From JBBKWQ01 sp037969115 (GTDB lineage: Bacteria > Actinomycetota > Acidimicrobiia > Acidimicrobiales > Ilumatobacteraceae), in assembly GCA_037969115.1 (NCBI GenBank), contig JBBKWQ010000301.1:1-17731 (forward strand): 17,731 nt of DNA. The letters are read 5' to 3'. The translations under genes and the position numbers were made by a program. The notes under the pieces were generated by a model. It saw only the letters and a list, made by a program, of their open reading frames with translations. It was not told where the DNA came from and ran no database searches. This document shows positions 5,840-13,525 of the stretch, one piece after another. Every line of letters begins with the position of its first letter. Positions within the stretch are counted from its first letter, which is position 1.

Positions 5840-6654
5840 ACGGAGCATGCGACACACATCTGCACTTCTACGACAGTCGGTACGACGTGGCCCCCACCGC
5901 GAAACTCCTGCCACCCGACGCCACCACCGACGAGTACCGGCACATCCAGCAGCAGCTCCAACTCGACCGCGTCGTGATCGTGCAACCCACGACCTACGGC
6001 CTCGACAACCGTTGTCAACTCGCCGCCATGGCGGAGTTCGGCGACGCCGCCCGCGGCGTGATGGTGGTCGACACCTCCACGACCGACGACGAACTGCACC
6101 GGCTCACCAGTCTCGGCGTACGCGGTGCGCGCTTCCACATGTTGCCCGGCGGCGCGATCGGCTGGGACATGCTGGAGCCGGTTGCCGCGCGAATCGCCCC
6201 GTACGGCTGGCACATCCAACTCCAGCTCAACGGCAGAGAACTCGCCGCTCGATTCGAGCAACTCACACAGCTGCCCGTGGACCTCGTGATCGACCACATC
6301 GGACGCTTCATGCCACCCGTCGGCACCGACGACCCGAGCTTCCGCGCGTTGCTCGCGCTGGTCGATACGGGACGGACCTGGGTGAAGCTGTCCGCCCCCT
6401 ACGAGTCGTCGACACTTCCCATCTCGAATCTCGCCGACGACCACGGCGACCTCGATCCGCTCATCGAGACGCTCGTCACCCAGGTGCCGCAGCGTTTGCT
6501 CTGGGCCACGAACTGGCCCCATCCTGGGCAGAATACGCAACCCGCACCGAGCACCCTCGCCGAGCAATTCGAGCGATGGGTTCCCGATCCTGCAACCCGC
6601 CAACAGATCCTCGTCGACAACCCCGACCGGCTCTACTTTCACGACCACACCTGA
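5836..6654 (+). CDS. Amidohydrolase-2 family (COG3618-like) metal-dependent hydrolase/lactonase
   Basis: 272 residues, a full-length TIM-barrel hydrolase of the amidohydrolase-2 family, which contains LigI (2-pyrone-4,6-dicarboxylate lactonase) and sugar lactonases. Seen motifs: CDTHLHFYD with His8/His10 after strand 1, GVRGARFHML (94-103), WHIQLQL (125-131), VIDHIGR (151-157, Asp153/His154), VKLSAPYE (183-190) and LLWATNWPHP (221-230). Family members that I recall have Asp where Asn226 stands (TDWP), so the general base may be altered. Next to an aldose-dehydrogenase-like SDR, a sugar-lactone substrate is the natural inference. The ATG overlaps the dehydrogenase stop by 4 bp; the SDR follows after 10 nt. 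Confidence 0.88.
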   Translation: MNGACDTHLHFYDSRYDVAPTAKLLPPDATTDEYRHIQQQLQLDRVVIVQPTTYGLDNRCQLAAMAEFGDAARGVMVVDTSTTDDELHRLTSLGVRGARFHMLPGGAIGWDMLEPVAARIAPYGWHIQLQLNGRELAARFEQLTQLPVDLVIDHIGRFMPPVGTDDPSFRALLALVDTGRTWVKLSAPYESSTLPISNLADDHGDLDPLIETLVTQVPQRLLWATNWPHPGQNTQPAPSTLAEQFERWVPDPATRQQILVDNPDRLYFHDHT

Positions 6655-6655
6655 C

Positions 6656-6659
6656 GGAG
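6656..6659 (+). promoter_or_regulatory. Ribosome-binding site of the SDR gene
   Basis: GGAG lies between the amidohydrolase stop and ATG 6665 with 5-nt spacing. It supports that start and translation from a shared mRNA. Confidence 0.7.
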
Positions 6660-6664
6660 CAATC

Positions 6665-7450
6665 ATGACCAGAACCGAATCTCACCGATACGCCGCCTAC
6701 CCGTCGCTCGTCGACCGCACCGTGCTCGTGACCGGTGGCGCCGACGGCATCGGCGCCGGCATCGTCGAACAGTTCGTTCGGCAGGGCAGCAAGGTCGGTT
6801 TCGCCGACATCAACGCAGTCAGGGGAGCGGAAACCGTCGAGCGATGCGCAACGCTCGACCCTCGCCACGTGCCGCGGTTCTACGAGGTCGATCTGGTCGA
6901 CATCGAAGCGACACAGGCCGCAGTTCGCCAGGCGCAAGCCGACCTCGGTGGCCTCACGGTGCTCGTCAACAACGCAGCCAGCGATGACCGCCACACCTGG
7001 CAGGAGATGACACCCGAGTACTGGGACGACCGGTTGAACACCAACCTGCGCCACTACTTCTTCACGATCCAAGCCGCCGCCCCCGGCATGATCGAAGCGC
7101 AGAACGGCTCGATCATCAACATCGGATCGAGCAGCTACATGATGCAGGAGGACTTCTTCCCCGGCTACGCCATCGCCAAGTCCGGCGTCGAGGGAATCAC
7201 CCGCACCCTGGCTCGGACCTTCGGCCCCGACAACGTACGAGTCAATACGGTCCTGCCCGGTTGGGTGGCCACCGAGCGTCAGCTGACCAAGTGGTGGAGC
7301 GAGGACGGCGAGGCGGGCACGTTGCGCGACCAGGCGATCAAACGGAGGATCTACCCGGACGAGTTCGCCCAGATGGTCTTGTTCCTCGCCGCCGACGACG
7401 GCGCAGCGTGCACGGCCCAGCAGTTCCTCGTCGACGGGGGCCGACGCTGA
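6665..7450 (+). CDS. SDR oxidoreductase, probable aldose 1-dehydrogenase
   Basis: 261 residues, a classical short-chain dehydrogenase/reductase. The cofactor loop is TGGADGIG (23-30), Asp48 in FADIN points to NAD, followed by NNAA (102-105), Ser155 and Y168-x3-K172 (YAIAK), the catalytic core. Stretches YPSLVDRTVLVTGG, TPEYWDDRLNTNLRH, VLPGWVATERQ and DDGAACTAQQFLVDGG match, in my memory, the group of bacterial L-arabinose/D-galactose 1-dehydrogenases that make aldonolactones. The exact sugar cannot be read. It is the last gene of the run, 10 nt after the lactonase-like gene, which would open its product. The 26 nt to the convergent next gene hold no clear terminator. Confidence 0.9.
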   Translation: MTRTESHRYAAYPSLVDRTVLVTGGADGIGAGIVEQFVRQGSKVGFADINAVRGAETVERCATLDPRHVPRFYEVDLVDIEATQAAVRQAQADLGGLTVLVNNAASDDRHTWQEMTPEYWDDRLNTNLRHYFFTIQAAAPGMIEAQNGSIINIGSSSYMMQEDFFPGYAIAKSGVEGITRTLARTFGPDNVRVNTVLPGWVATERQLTKWWSEDGEAGTLRDQAIKRRIYPDEFAQMVLFLAADDGAACTAQQFLVDGGRR

Positions 7451-7476
7451 GCAGGCGGTATCCGACAGTGGCGTGA

Positions 7477-8340
7477 CTACTGCGAGAGCGCGGCCCGATA
7501 CTCCGCGATTCGTCCGAGATGGCCATCGACATCGGTGTCGCCGGCGTTGTGCGTGGCAATGGCGATGTGCGTCGCGCCGATGGTTCGCCACGCTTCTGCG
7601 TGATCGCGCCATCGCTCCGGATTGCCACGCGCGTACTGCGCCTGGGCCTGTACCTCGAAACCCTCCATCGACATGCCGAGCGACTCGCGGATACGGCGAA
7701 TCTCACCCAGACGTGCGGCCGACTTCTCGTCAGGTTTGCCGAGCGGAATCCATCCGTCGCCCATCCGGGCACATCGTTCGAGCAGGGCCGGCGCCGAACC
7801 GCCGAACATCACCGGAATCGGCCGTGAGGGGCGAGGCAGGATGCTCGCATGCTCGAACCGGTGGAACTCGCCGTCGAAGGAGAAGACGTCCTCCGACCAC
7901 AGTCGTCGCATCAGCTCGACCTGCTCTGCCTGACGCCGACCTCGGGTGTGGAAGTCCTCGTTGAGACCGTCGTACTCGACGGTGTTCCAGCCCACGCCCA
8001 CGCCCATCTTGAACCGGTTGTTCGACAGGATCGCCACCTCGGCAGATTGCTTGGCGGCGAGCACCGCCTGCCGCTGGGGAAGGATCATCACAGCGGTGAC
8101 CAGATCGACCCGCTGCGTCACTGCGGCGAGAAAGCCGTAGAGCACGAGGGGCTCGTGGAACGCGGTGTTGCTGTCGTAGGGACCCTCGAACCCACCGGGC
8201 CGATTCCGGTCGACACCCATGACGTGGTCGTAGATGAGCAGATGCGTCAGCCCGAGTTCTTCGACACCCTGGGCGAACGCCCTGATCGCACCAGGATCAC
8301 TGCCGATCTCGTTGTGGGGGATGACTGCACCGATCTCCAT
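7477..8340 (-). CDS. LLM-class (luciferase-like, probably F420-dependent) oxidoreductase
   Basis: 287 residues from ATG 8340. The first strand MEIGAVIPHNEIGSDP, HLLIYDHVM (33-41), VDLVTAVMILPQRQAVLAAKQ, the segment FKMGVGVGWNTVEYDGL and IPVMFGGSAPALLERCARMGDGWIP are standard for the bacterial luciferase-like monooxygenase family. Actinobacterial members mostly use F420 (some FMN). The substrate is unknown. An in-frame ATG at 8385 would add 15 residues of low-complexity sequence before the conserved first strand, so 8340 is chosen. There is no Shine-Dalgarno; a weak -10-like TAGTGA lies 7 nt upstream of the ATG. It is convergent with the SDR and lies 132 nt downstream of trpB2 on the same strand, possibly with its own promoter. 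Confidence 0.9.
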   Translation of the reverse strand: MEIGAVIPHNEIGSDPGAIRAFAQGVEELGLTHLLIYDHVMGVDRNRPGGFEGPYDSNTAFHEPLVLYGFLAAVTQRVDLVTAVMILPQRQAVLAAKQSAEVAILSNNRFKMGVGVGWNTVEYDGLNEDFHTRGRRQAEQVELMRRLWSEDVFSFDGEFHRFEHASILPRPSRPIPVMFGGSAPALLERCARMGDGWIPLGKPDEKSAARLGEIRRIRESLGMSMEGFEVQAQAQYARGNPERWRDHAEAWRTIGATHIAIATHNAGDTDVDGHLGRIAEYRAALSQ

Positions 8341-8472
8341 GGACGCATCACTAGCACCCGCAACTCGTCGGGCTCGTGCCGACACACCCTCTTTATGAAC
8401 TACACCCGCGATCCACTACCCGACCTGGTCGACGAATACCGCTGAGTCGTCGTCGGGACGACCCACCCGGGC
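8341..8472. other. Intergenic stretch between trpB2 and the LLM gene
   Basis: 132 nt without a convincing gene. It holds a weak hairpin (GTCGTC-GG-GACGAC, 8449-8462) that may slow transcription after trpB2, and the presumed promoter of the LLM gene near its left end. A 16-codon ORF (8395-8445, plus) has no support. Confidence 0.4.
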
Positions 8473-9837
8473 TCAGGCGATGACCGGCACCTCTGCCATC
8501 GCCGCGTCGATCTGCTCCTGCGGCAGGTCATAGTCGACCATCTCACCCGAGAGATACTTCTCGTAGCTCGACAGATCGAGGTGACCGTGTCCGCACAGCG
8601 CCGTCAGGATCACCTTCTCCTCACCGGACTCCTTGCACGCGAGCGCCTCACGGATCGCTGCCGCGATCGCATGCGTCGGCTCGGGAGCCGGAACGATGCC
8701 CTCGGTACGAGCAAACGTGAGCGCGCCCGCGAAACACTCGAGCTGCGGAATCGCAATCGCCTCGGCCAGACCCAGCTCGTAGACATGTGACACCAGCGGA
8801 CTCATGCCGTGATAGCGCAGACCACCGGCATGGATCGGCTCGGGAATGAAGCCGTGCCCGAGTGTGTGCATCTTCAGCAACGGCGTCATCCCGGCCGTGT
8901 CGCCGAAGTCGTAGCGGTACTCGCCCTTCGTGAGGCTGGGACACGCCGCCGGTTCGACGCATCGGATCGTCGGGTTCATCTTTCCGGCCAGCTTCTCACG
9001 CAGGAACGGGAATGCCAGACCCCCGAAATTCGAACCGCCACCGGTGCAACCCACGAGCACGTCGGGCTGCTCGCCGACCTTGGCGAGCTGGAGCAACGCC
9101 TCCTCGCCGATGATCGTCTGATGCAGCAATACGTGGTTGAGAACCGATCCCAGCGCGTACCGCACGTTGGGATCGGCCACCGCCATGGCCACCGCCTCGG
9201 AGATCGCGATGCCGAGCGAGCCCGGGTGATCGGGGTCGTCGGCGAGCAGGCTGCGCCCGAAGTCGGTGAGCTCTGACGGACTCGGGTGCACCGTGGCGCC
9301 CCACACCTCCATCATCGTGCGGCGGTACGGCTTCGTGCGATAGGACGCCGCCACCTGCCACACCTCGCACTCCATCCCGTACTGCGCGGTGGCGAACGCG
9401 AGCGCGCTCCCCCACTGGCCCGCACCAGTCTCGGTGGTGAGCTTCGTGATGCCCTCGGCATGGTTGTAGTACGCCTGCGGAACCGACGTGTTCGGCTTGT
9501 GCGAGCCTGCCGGGCTCACACCCTCGTACTTGTAGTAGATGCGCGCCGGCGTGCCGAGTTCCTTCTCGAGCCGAGTCGCCCGGAACAGCGGGCTGGGTCG
9601 CCACAGGCGATACACGTCGAGCACCTCGCCGGGAATCTCGACATGGCGATCCATCGTGACTTCCTGCTCGATCAGCGCCATCGGGAACAACGGCGCCAGA
9701 TCGTCGGGCCCGACCGGCTCGCGCGTGCCTGGATGCAGCGGAGGAGGCGGTGGCGAAGGCAGATCCGGGATGACGTTGTACCACGTGGTGGGCATCTCGG
9801 ATTCGTCGAGGTGGATCTTGTGCTGCGTATCTCCCAT
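8473..9837 (-). CDS. trpB: TrpB2-type tryptophan synthase beta chain
   Basis: 454 residues, the length of the TrpB2 group (about 420-450), longer than classical TrpB. PLP enzyme joining indole and L-serine to tryptophan. The PLP lysine is Lys114 in AGSHKPN (110-116), the TETGAGQWG stretch (135-143) borders the active site, and GCTGGGSNFGG (263-273) binds PLP phosphate. The N-terminal extension with YNVIPDLPSPPPPPLHPGT is typical of TrpB2. No trpA lies beside it, as usual for TrpB2. The start ATG 9837 begins the recognisable TrpB2 N-terminus; the frame stays open to 10290 but that part is the shadow of the opposite gene. A TACGTT box 7 nt upstream suggests a leaderless mRNA. Confidence 0.95.
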   Translation of the reverse strand: MGDTQHKIHLDESEMPTTWYNVIPDLPSPPPPPLHPGTREPVGPDDLAPLFPMALIEQEVTMDRHVEIPGEVLDVYRLWRPSPLFRATRLEKELGTPARIYYKYEGVSPAGSHKPNTSVPQAYYNHAEGITKLTTETGAGQWGSALAFATAQYGMECEVWQVAASYRTKPYRRTMMEVWGATVHPSPSELTDFGRSLLADDPDHPGSLGIAISEAVAMAVADPNVRYALGSVLNHVLLHQTIIGEEALLQLAKVGEQPDVLVGCTGGGSNFGGLAFPFLREKLAGKMNPTIRCVEPAACPSLTKGEYRYDFGDTAGMTPLLKMHTLGHGFIPEPIHAGGLRYHGMSPLVSHVYELGLAEAIAIPQLECFAGALTFARTEGIVPAPEPTHAIAAAIREALACKESGEEKVILTALCGHGHLDLSSYEKYLSGEMVDYDLPQEQIDAAMAEVPVIA

Positions 9838-9844
9838 CTGACGA

Positions 9845-9850
9845 AACGTA
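9845..9850 (-). promoter_or_regulatory. -10 box of trpB2 (leaderless transcript predicted)
   Basis: TACGTT on the minus strand fits TANNNT and is followed by exactly 7 nt and ATG 9837, placing transcription start on the start codon. No good -35 is visible. Confidence 0.45.
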
Positions 9851-9856
9851 GTCCGG

Positions 9857-9869
9857 TACGGTGACGTCA
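9857..9869 (+). promoter_or_regulatory. -10-like box and TGACGTCA palindrome in the divergent region
   Basis: The 37-bp gap between trpB2 and the coiled-coil gene holds TACGGT (9857-9862), a -10-like box 12 nt before ATG 9875, overlapped by the perfect 8-bp palindrome TGACGTCA (9862-9869). A regulator bound there could affect both genes. The binding protein is unknown. Confidence 0.35.
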
Positions 9870-9874
9870 GATCT

Positions 9875-10618
9875 ATGGGACTGTTCAAGAAGCGATCCGA
9901 CGCCGAACTCGCCGCTCTGAAGAACGAGATGGCGACCATGCGACAACGCCTCGACGAGGCCGACGCGGCCAAGGCCGAACTCGGGAGCCAGGTGCAGCAG
10001 ATCAGCACCCGACTCGACACCGTTCCGGCGATCGTCGAAGTCCCGCCCGCTCCCTCGATCGAGCCTGCCGAGGTCGACGAACTCCGCGCCCGCATCAAGC
10101 GACTGTCCGACCGTGCTGATGCCGTCGAGTCGGCCGAGTCGGTTTTGATCGACCAGGTCAACACCTTGAACACGAGGCTGAACACGCCGGTGGGCCCGCC
10201 ACCGACCGAACCACCACCAGCGCCTCCCGCACCGACGATGCCGGCGCCGGCCCCGTTCGATGAAGACCACGACGACCACGCTGAACTCACCGACCTCCGT
10301 GCCCAGGTCGAGGAACTCGCCGAACGCGTGAACTCACTCGACCTGAACGTGCTCGAACGGCTCGACGCAGTCGATCACCGCATCACCACCGTCTCGGTCG
10401 AGCTCGCCAACCAGGTGTCAGAACTCGGTGCCGAGCTCGACGGTCTCGGCGATCGGCCGGAGGGTGCAACGCCGCTCTCCGACGAACAGGTCGCCGCGCT
10501 GAGCGATGCACAAACTCGTCTCGCCCAGGAGCAGGCCCGGTACCAGATCGCGTTCAGGGAAGAACTGGCCGACCTGGCCGAACGGCTGCGTCACCCAGGT
10601 CGACCATCCGTTTCGTAG
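9875..10618 (+). CDS. Coiled-coil protein, function unknown
   Basis: 247 residues. Two long charged helical stretches with heptad-like Leu/Val spacing (about 8-50 and 63-104, then 136-187 and 200-240) are split by a Pro/Ala-rich hinge (105-127, TPVGPPPTEPPPAPPAP) and an acidic patch (DEDHDDH, 129-135). The N-terminus MGLFKKRSDAEL is short and basic; there is no signal peptide or membrane segment. It may be a cytoplasmic scaffold or a peripheral membrane protein. The family is not recognised. It diverges from trpB2 and its TAG stop is only 3 nt from the stop of the convergent UPF0182 gene, so the two mRNAs probably overlap. The opposite strand is also open here but is the upstream shadow of trpB2. 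Confidence 0.8.
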   Translation: MGLFKKRSDAELAALKNEMATMRQRLDEADAAKAELGSQVQQISTRLDTVPAIVEVPPAPSIEPAEVDELRARIKRLSDRADAVESAESVLIDQVNTLNTRLNTPVGPPPTEPPPAPPAPTMPAPAPFDEDHDDHAELTDLRAQVEELAERVNSLDLNVLERLDAVDHRITTVSVELANQVSELGAELDGLGDRPEGATPLSDEQVAALSDAQTRLAQEQARYQIAFREELADLAERLRHPGRPSVS

Positions 10619-10621
10619 GAG

Positions 10622-13513
10622 TCAGCCGCCGACGCCCGCAAGCGCCTGCTCGATGAGCGCCCGTGCCTCGTCGAGCTTCGCCTCGTAACCCGCGAGGTCA
10701 CCATTGCTGAGGAGCGCATCGGCCTCGTCGAAGAGGTTCTCGACTTCCGCCAGCACCGCCACCGGATCGGCATCGTCGGCGAGCGGGGGCCGCTCGGCCA
10801 CAGTGTTGGTGGTGGCTTCCACGGGCGGGTCGGAGTCGCCGAGCTCGTCGAGACCGGGGTCGTCTGCGTCGACGACGATGCGGTCACCGACATCGACATC
10901 GAAACCGGGGAACAACTTGGCGAGCGCGATCTGCAGGGTTTCGCCGAACGCCGAGTTCTGGTTGTGCGACACGATGACGAAGCGATATTCCGTCACACCC
11001 TCGACCAACACGTAGTACGGGCGCACATAGACCAGCCCGTCGGCCACCGGAACGATCTGGAGATCGCCGAAGCGAACCTCGGACCCCGACTCGACGTTGT
11101 CGTCGAAGGAGATGCGCTGCGACAGGTTCGGTTCCGATTCGGCCTGGCTGGTGACGCGCAACGGCCCATCGGGCAGATCGGTTCCCTGTACCTCGTACGA
11201 CGTGAGCGAGCCGTACGAATCGGGGTCGCTCGACGCAGTCATGTACGCCTGCAGCTCGGTTCTCGCGTCGTTCGTGGAGAACGGCACGAACGGGCGGAGC
11301 AACACGAACTCGTCGACACCGGTGTCGGGATTGCGGAACAACGTGTAGTACGGCACGAACCGCGCAACGTTCGACTCGGATGCGAACTCGGTGGCTACTG
11401 CATCGGGATCGAGTGACGTGCCGACGGTGGACTGCGCCGCGCGAGGGCCGTCGGACGGGGCCTGGGCGACCGACCAGGCCCCCTTGCGTTCGAAGAAGTC
11501 CGCAGCAGCGATCTGATACTTCGAGTACAGCTCGGTCTGCACCCGGAACAGGTCTTCCGGATATCGGAGGTGATCGCGCAACTCGTCCGGCATCTCGGTG
11601 AGCGGCGTGAACAGGTCGGGGAACGCCGACTGCCACGTGAGCAGGATCGGGTCGTCCGGGTCCATGACGTAGAACGTGACGTCGCCCGTGTAGGCGTCGA
11701 CGACAGCCTTCACCGAGTTCCGGACGTAGTTGTCGCTTCCCGACAGGCCCGAGTTCGACGTGAGCTGGATACTGCCGAGCCGTTGCGCATACGGGTACCT
11801 CGTGGTGGAGGTGTAACCGTCGATCACCCACTGCACGGTGCCATCGACAGCGACCGGGTACGGATCGCCGTCGTACGACAGGAACGGGGCGAGCTTCTCG
11901 ACACGGTCGCGAACGTCGCGGACCCAGAGCAGCTGCGAATCACTGTTGATCGACCCGGAACCGACGACGTTGTAGTCGAGGAACGCGAGCGCCACCGCCG
12001 AGCGGCGCAGGAACGACGACATCGGAACACCCGACGTGCCCTCGTATTGACCGTCTGCGCCGCAGGTGCTCTCCGTCGCGTCAGTGCGCGCGATCGCATA
12101 CCCCGACATGGTGGGACTGAAGTACAGCTCGGGTCGATCGACTCCGAGGTCTTGATACGCCGGACGGTCGGACGTGGTGACCTGGCTGACCGGTGCGAGC
12201 ACCAGACCGCACCCACGGGTGTTGACCAGATGCCGACCCTGCCACGACTGGTTCGGTGCCTTGTCGATGTCGAGCTCGCGGGCGGCGATGACGACCTGCT
12301 CTTCGTCATTGCCGAGGTCATAGCGGTCGACGTCGAGGTCGTCGATCGTGAGACCGGCGACGCGGCCGCGGTCGAACACGAAGCGCGACTTCATCTCGGT
12401 CGGGTTCAGCAGACGAACGTTCTGCAACGGTCCGAGGTCGCCCTCGACCTCGGACCGGGTGAGACGGCCGAATTCGACTGGCACGGCCGTGACGTTGTCG
12501 ATACCCATCGCCAGCCGGGTCGCGTCGACGTTGCGTGCGATGTAGGGCAGTTCGCGCTCGGCCTGGTTCGGCTTCACAACGAGCGACTGCACGATCGCGG
12601 GATACACCAGACCGCCGACGATCAGGACGACCATCCACAGCCCCGACGCCACGATCGGATAGCGCCAACGCCCCGTCTTGATGGTGGACAGATACAGCCC
12701 GGACGTGAGCAACGCCACGAGCACGAGCAACATCAATGCCGGAAGCTGCGCCTTCACGACCGCGTAGGTGGCGCCCTGCACGAAGCCACGCCGCTCGTTG
12801 GTGACCTCGTACCGGGTCAGCCAATAGTCGGCCGCCTTCACCGCGGCGAGTACCGACAGCAACACGGCGAGGTGCACCTTGGTTGCCGATCGCACCGTCG
12901 GAGTGGTGGACGTGAACATCACACCACCGTTCAGGAGGTGTGCTCCGATGGTGAGCAGGAGGACGACGATCATGGCAGCGAACAGCCAGTCGACCGCGAA
13001 GCTGATGAACGGCAGCTCGAACACGTAGAAACTGACGTCGGCATCGAACTGTTGATCGGCAATCCCGAACGAAGTGCTGTTGCGGAAGAGCAGCCAGTCC
13101 TGCCAATGCTGCACGGCCGGCATCGCCAGCATGAATGCGAACAGCACGGCCGTGCCGTATCGAACCAACCTGAGCCGATGCCCGAAGATCTCGTGGAAAC
13201 GCTCGACGTACGGATGCACGTTGGCGGGGAACGACGTCGGGGCCGATCGGTCGGCCAGGTACAGGTTGAGTACCGCCAATCCCACGAACACCGCGAAGAA
13301 CACGACGAACAGCAGGACCTTCGCCCAGAGCACACCCCAGAACACGTCACTGCGACCGACGCCCTGATACCAGAGCGCGTCGACGTAAAAACGGGCGATC
13401 GCCCTGCCGAAGACCACGACCACCAAGAACAGGAGGCCGAGTCCAATGAGTACGCCTCGACCGGAGAACCGACTCAACAGGCTGCTGCGTGAAAGGTTGG
13501 AAGCGCTCCGCAT
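10622..13513 (-). CDS. UPF0182 family large membrane protein
   Basis: 963 residues, typical for UPF0182 (COG1615; about 900-1000). Seven predicted membrane segments lie in the first ~320 residues (such as GVLIGLGLLFLVVVVFG near 20-36, VLLFVVFFAVFVGLAVL near 66-82, and the last ending in GGLVYPAIV). A large outside domain follows with the family stretches LLWVRDVRDRVEKLAPFLSY, VQWVIDGYTSTTRYPYA and MDPDDPILLTWQSAFP. The tail (about 890-963) is acidic then helical (EVENLFDEADALL). Function is not established. It lies next to the Lon-like PDZ protease in mycobacteria; here a DivIVA-domain gene sits between, its stop only 12 nt upstream, so co-transcription is likely. No Shine-Dalgarno is seen at ATG 13513. 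Confidence 0.95.
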   Translation of the reverse strand: MRSASNLSRSSLLSRFSGRGVLIGLGLLFLVVVVFGRAIARFYVDALWYQGVGRSDVFWGVLWAKVLLFVVFFAVFVGLAVLNLYLADRSAPTSFPANVHPYVERFHEIFGHRLRLVRYGTAVLFAFMLAMPAVQHWQDWLLFRNSTSFGIADQQFDADVSFYVFELPFISFAVDWLFAAMIVVLLLTIGAHLLNGGVMFTSTTPTVRSATKVHLAVLLSVLAAVKAADYWLTRYEVTNERRGFVQGATYAVVKAQLPALMLLVLVALLTSGLYLSTIKTGRWRYPIVASGLWMVVLIVGGLVYPAIVQSLVVKPNQAERELPYIARNVDATRLAMGIDNVTAVPVEFGRLTRSEVEGDLGPLQNVRLLNPTEMKSRFVFDRGRVAGLTIDDLDVDRYDLGNDEEQVVIAARELDIDKAPNQSWQGRHLVNTRGCGLVLAPVSQVTTSDRPAYQDLGVDRPELYFSPTMSGYAIARTDATESTCGADGQYEGTSGVPMSSFLRRSAVALAFLDYNVVGSGSINSDSQLLWVRDVRDRVEKLAPFLSYDGDPYPVAVDGTVQWVIDGYTSTTRYPYAQRLGSIQLTSNSGLSGSDNYVRNSVKAVVDAYTGDVTFYVMDPDDPILLTWQSAFPDLFTPLTEMPDELRDHLRYPEDLFRVQTELYSKYQIAAADFFERKGAWSVAQAPSDGPRAAQSTVGTSLDPDAVATEFASESNVARFVPYYTLFRNPDTGVDEFVLLRPFVPFSTNDARTELQAYMTASSDPDSYGSLTSYEVQGTDLPDGPLRVTSQAESEPNLSQRISFDDNVESGSEVRFGDLQIVPVADGLVYVRPYYVLVEGVTEYRFVIVSHNQNSAFGETLQIALAKLFPGFDVDVGDRIVVDADDPGLDELGDSDPPVEATTNTVAERPPLADDADPVAVLAEVENLFDEADALLSNGDLAGYEAKLDEARALIEQALAGVGG

Positions 13514-13525
13514 GTAGCAGCGAGG

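Noticed and set aside
8395..8445. 16-codon plus-strand ORF between trpB2 and the LLM gene
   Set aside because: No Shine-Dalgarno, too short to judge, and no sign of coding constraint.
8449..8462. GTCGTC/GACGAC hairpin as a trpB2 terminator
   Set aside because: Only a 5-6 bp stem with a 2-4 nt loop and no U-tract; such hairpins are common by chance in this sequence.
9838..10290. Upstream extension of trpB2 by 151 residues
   Set aside because: The extra part is Ser/Ala/Gly-rich and antisense to the coiled-coil gene. The recognisable TrpB2 N-terminus begins at 9837.
9875..10618. Coiled-coil gene as a DivIVA paralogue
   Set aside because: It has coiled coils and a proline hinge but not the FSxxxRGFDxDEV-type N-terminus that marks DivIVA.
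11570..13492. 640-residue plus-strand ORF inside UPF0182
   Set aside because: Rich in His, Arg, Glu and Gln with no domain. It is the antisense of a strongly recognisable UPF0182 protein.
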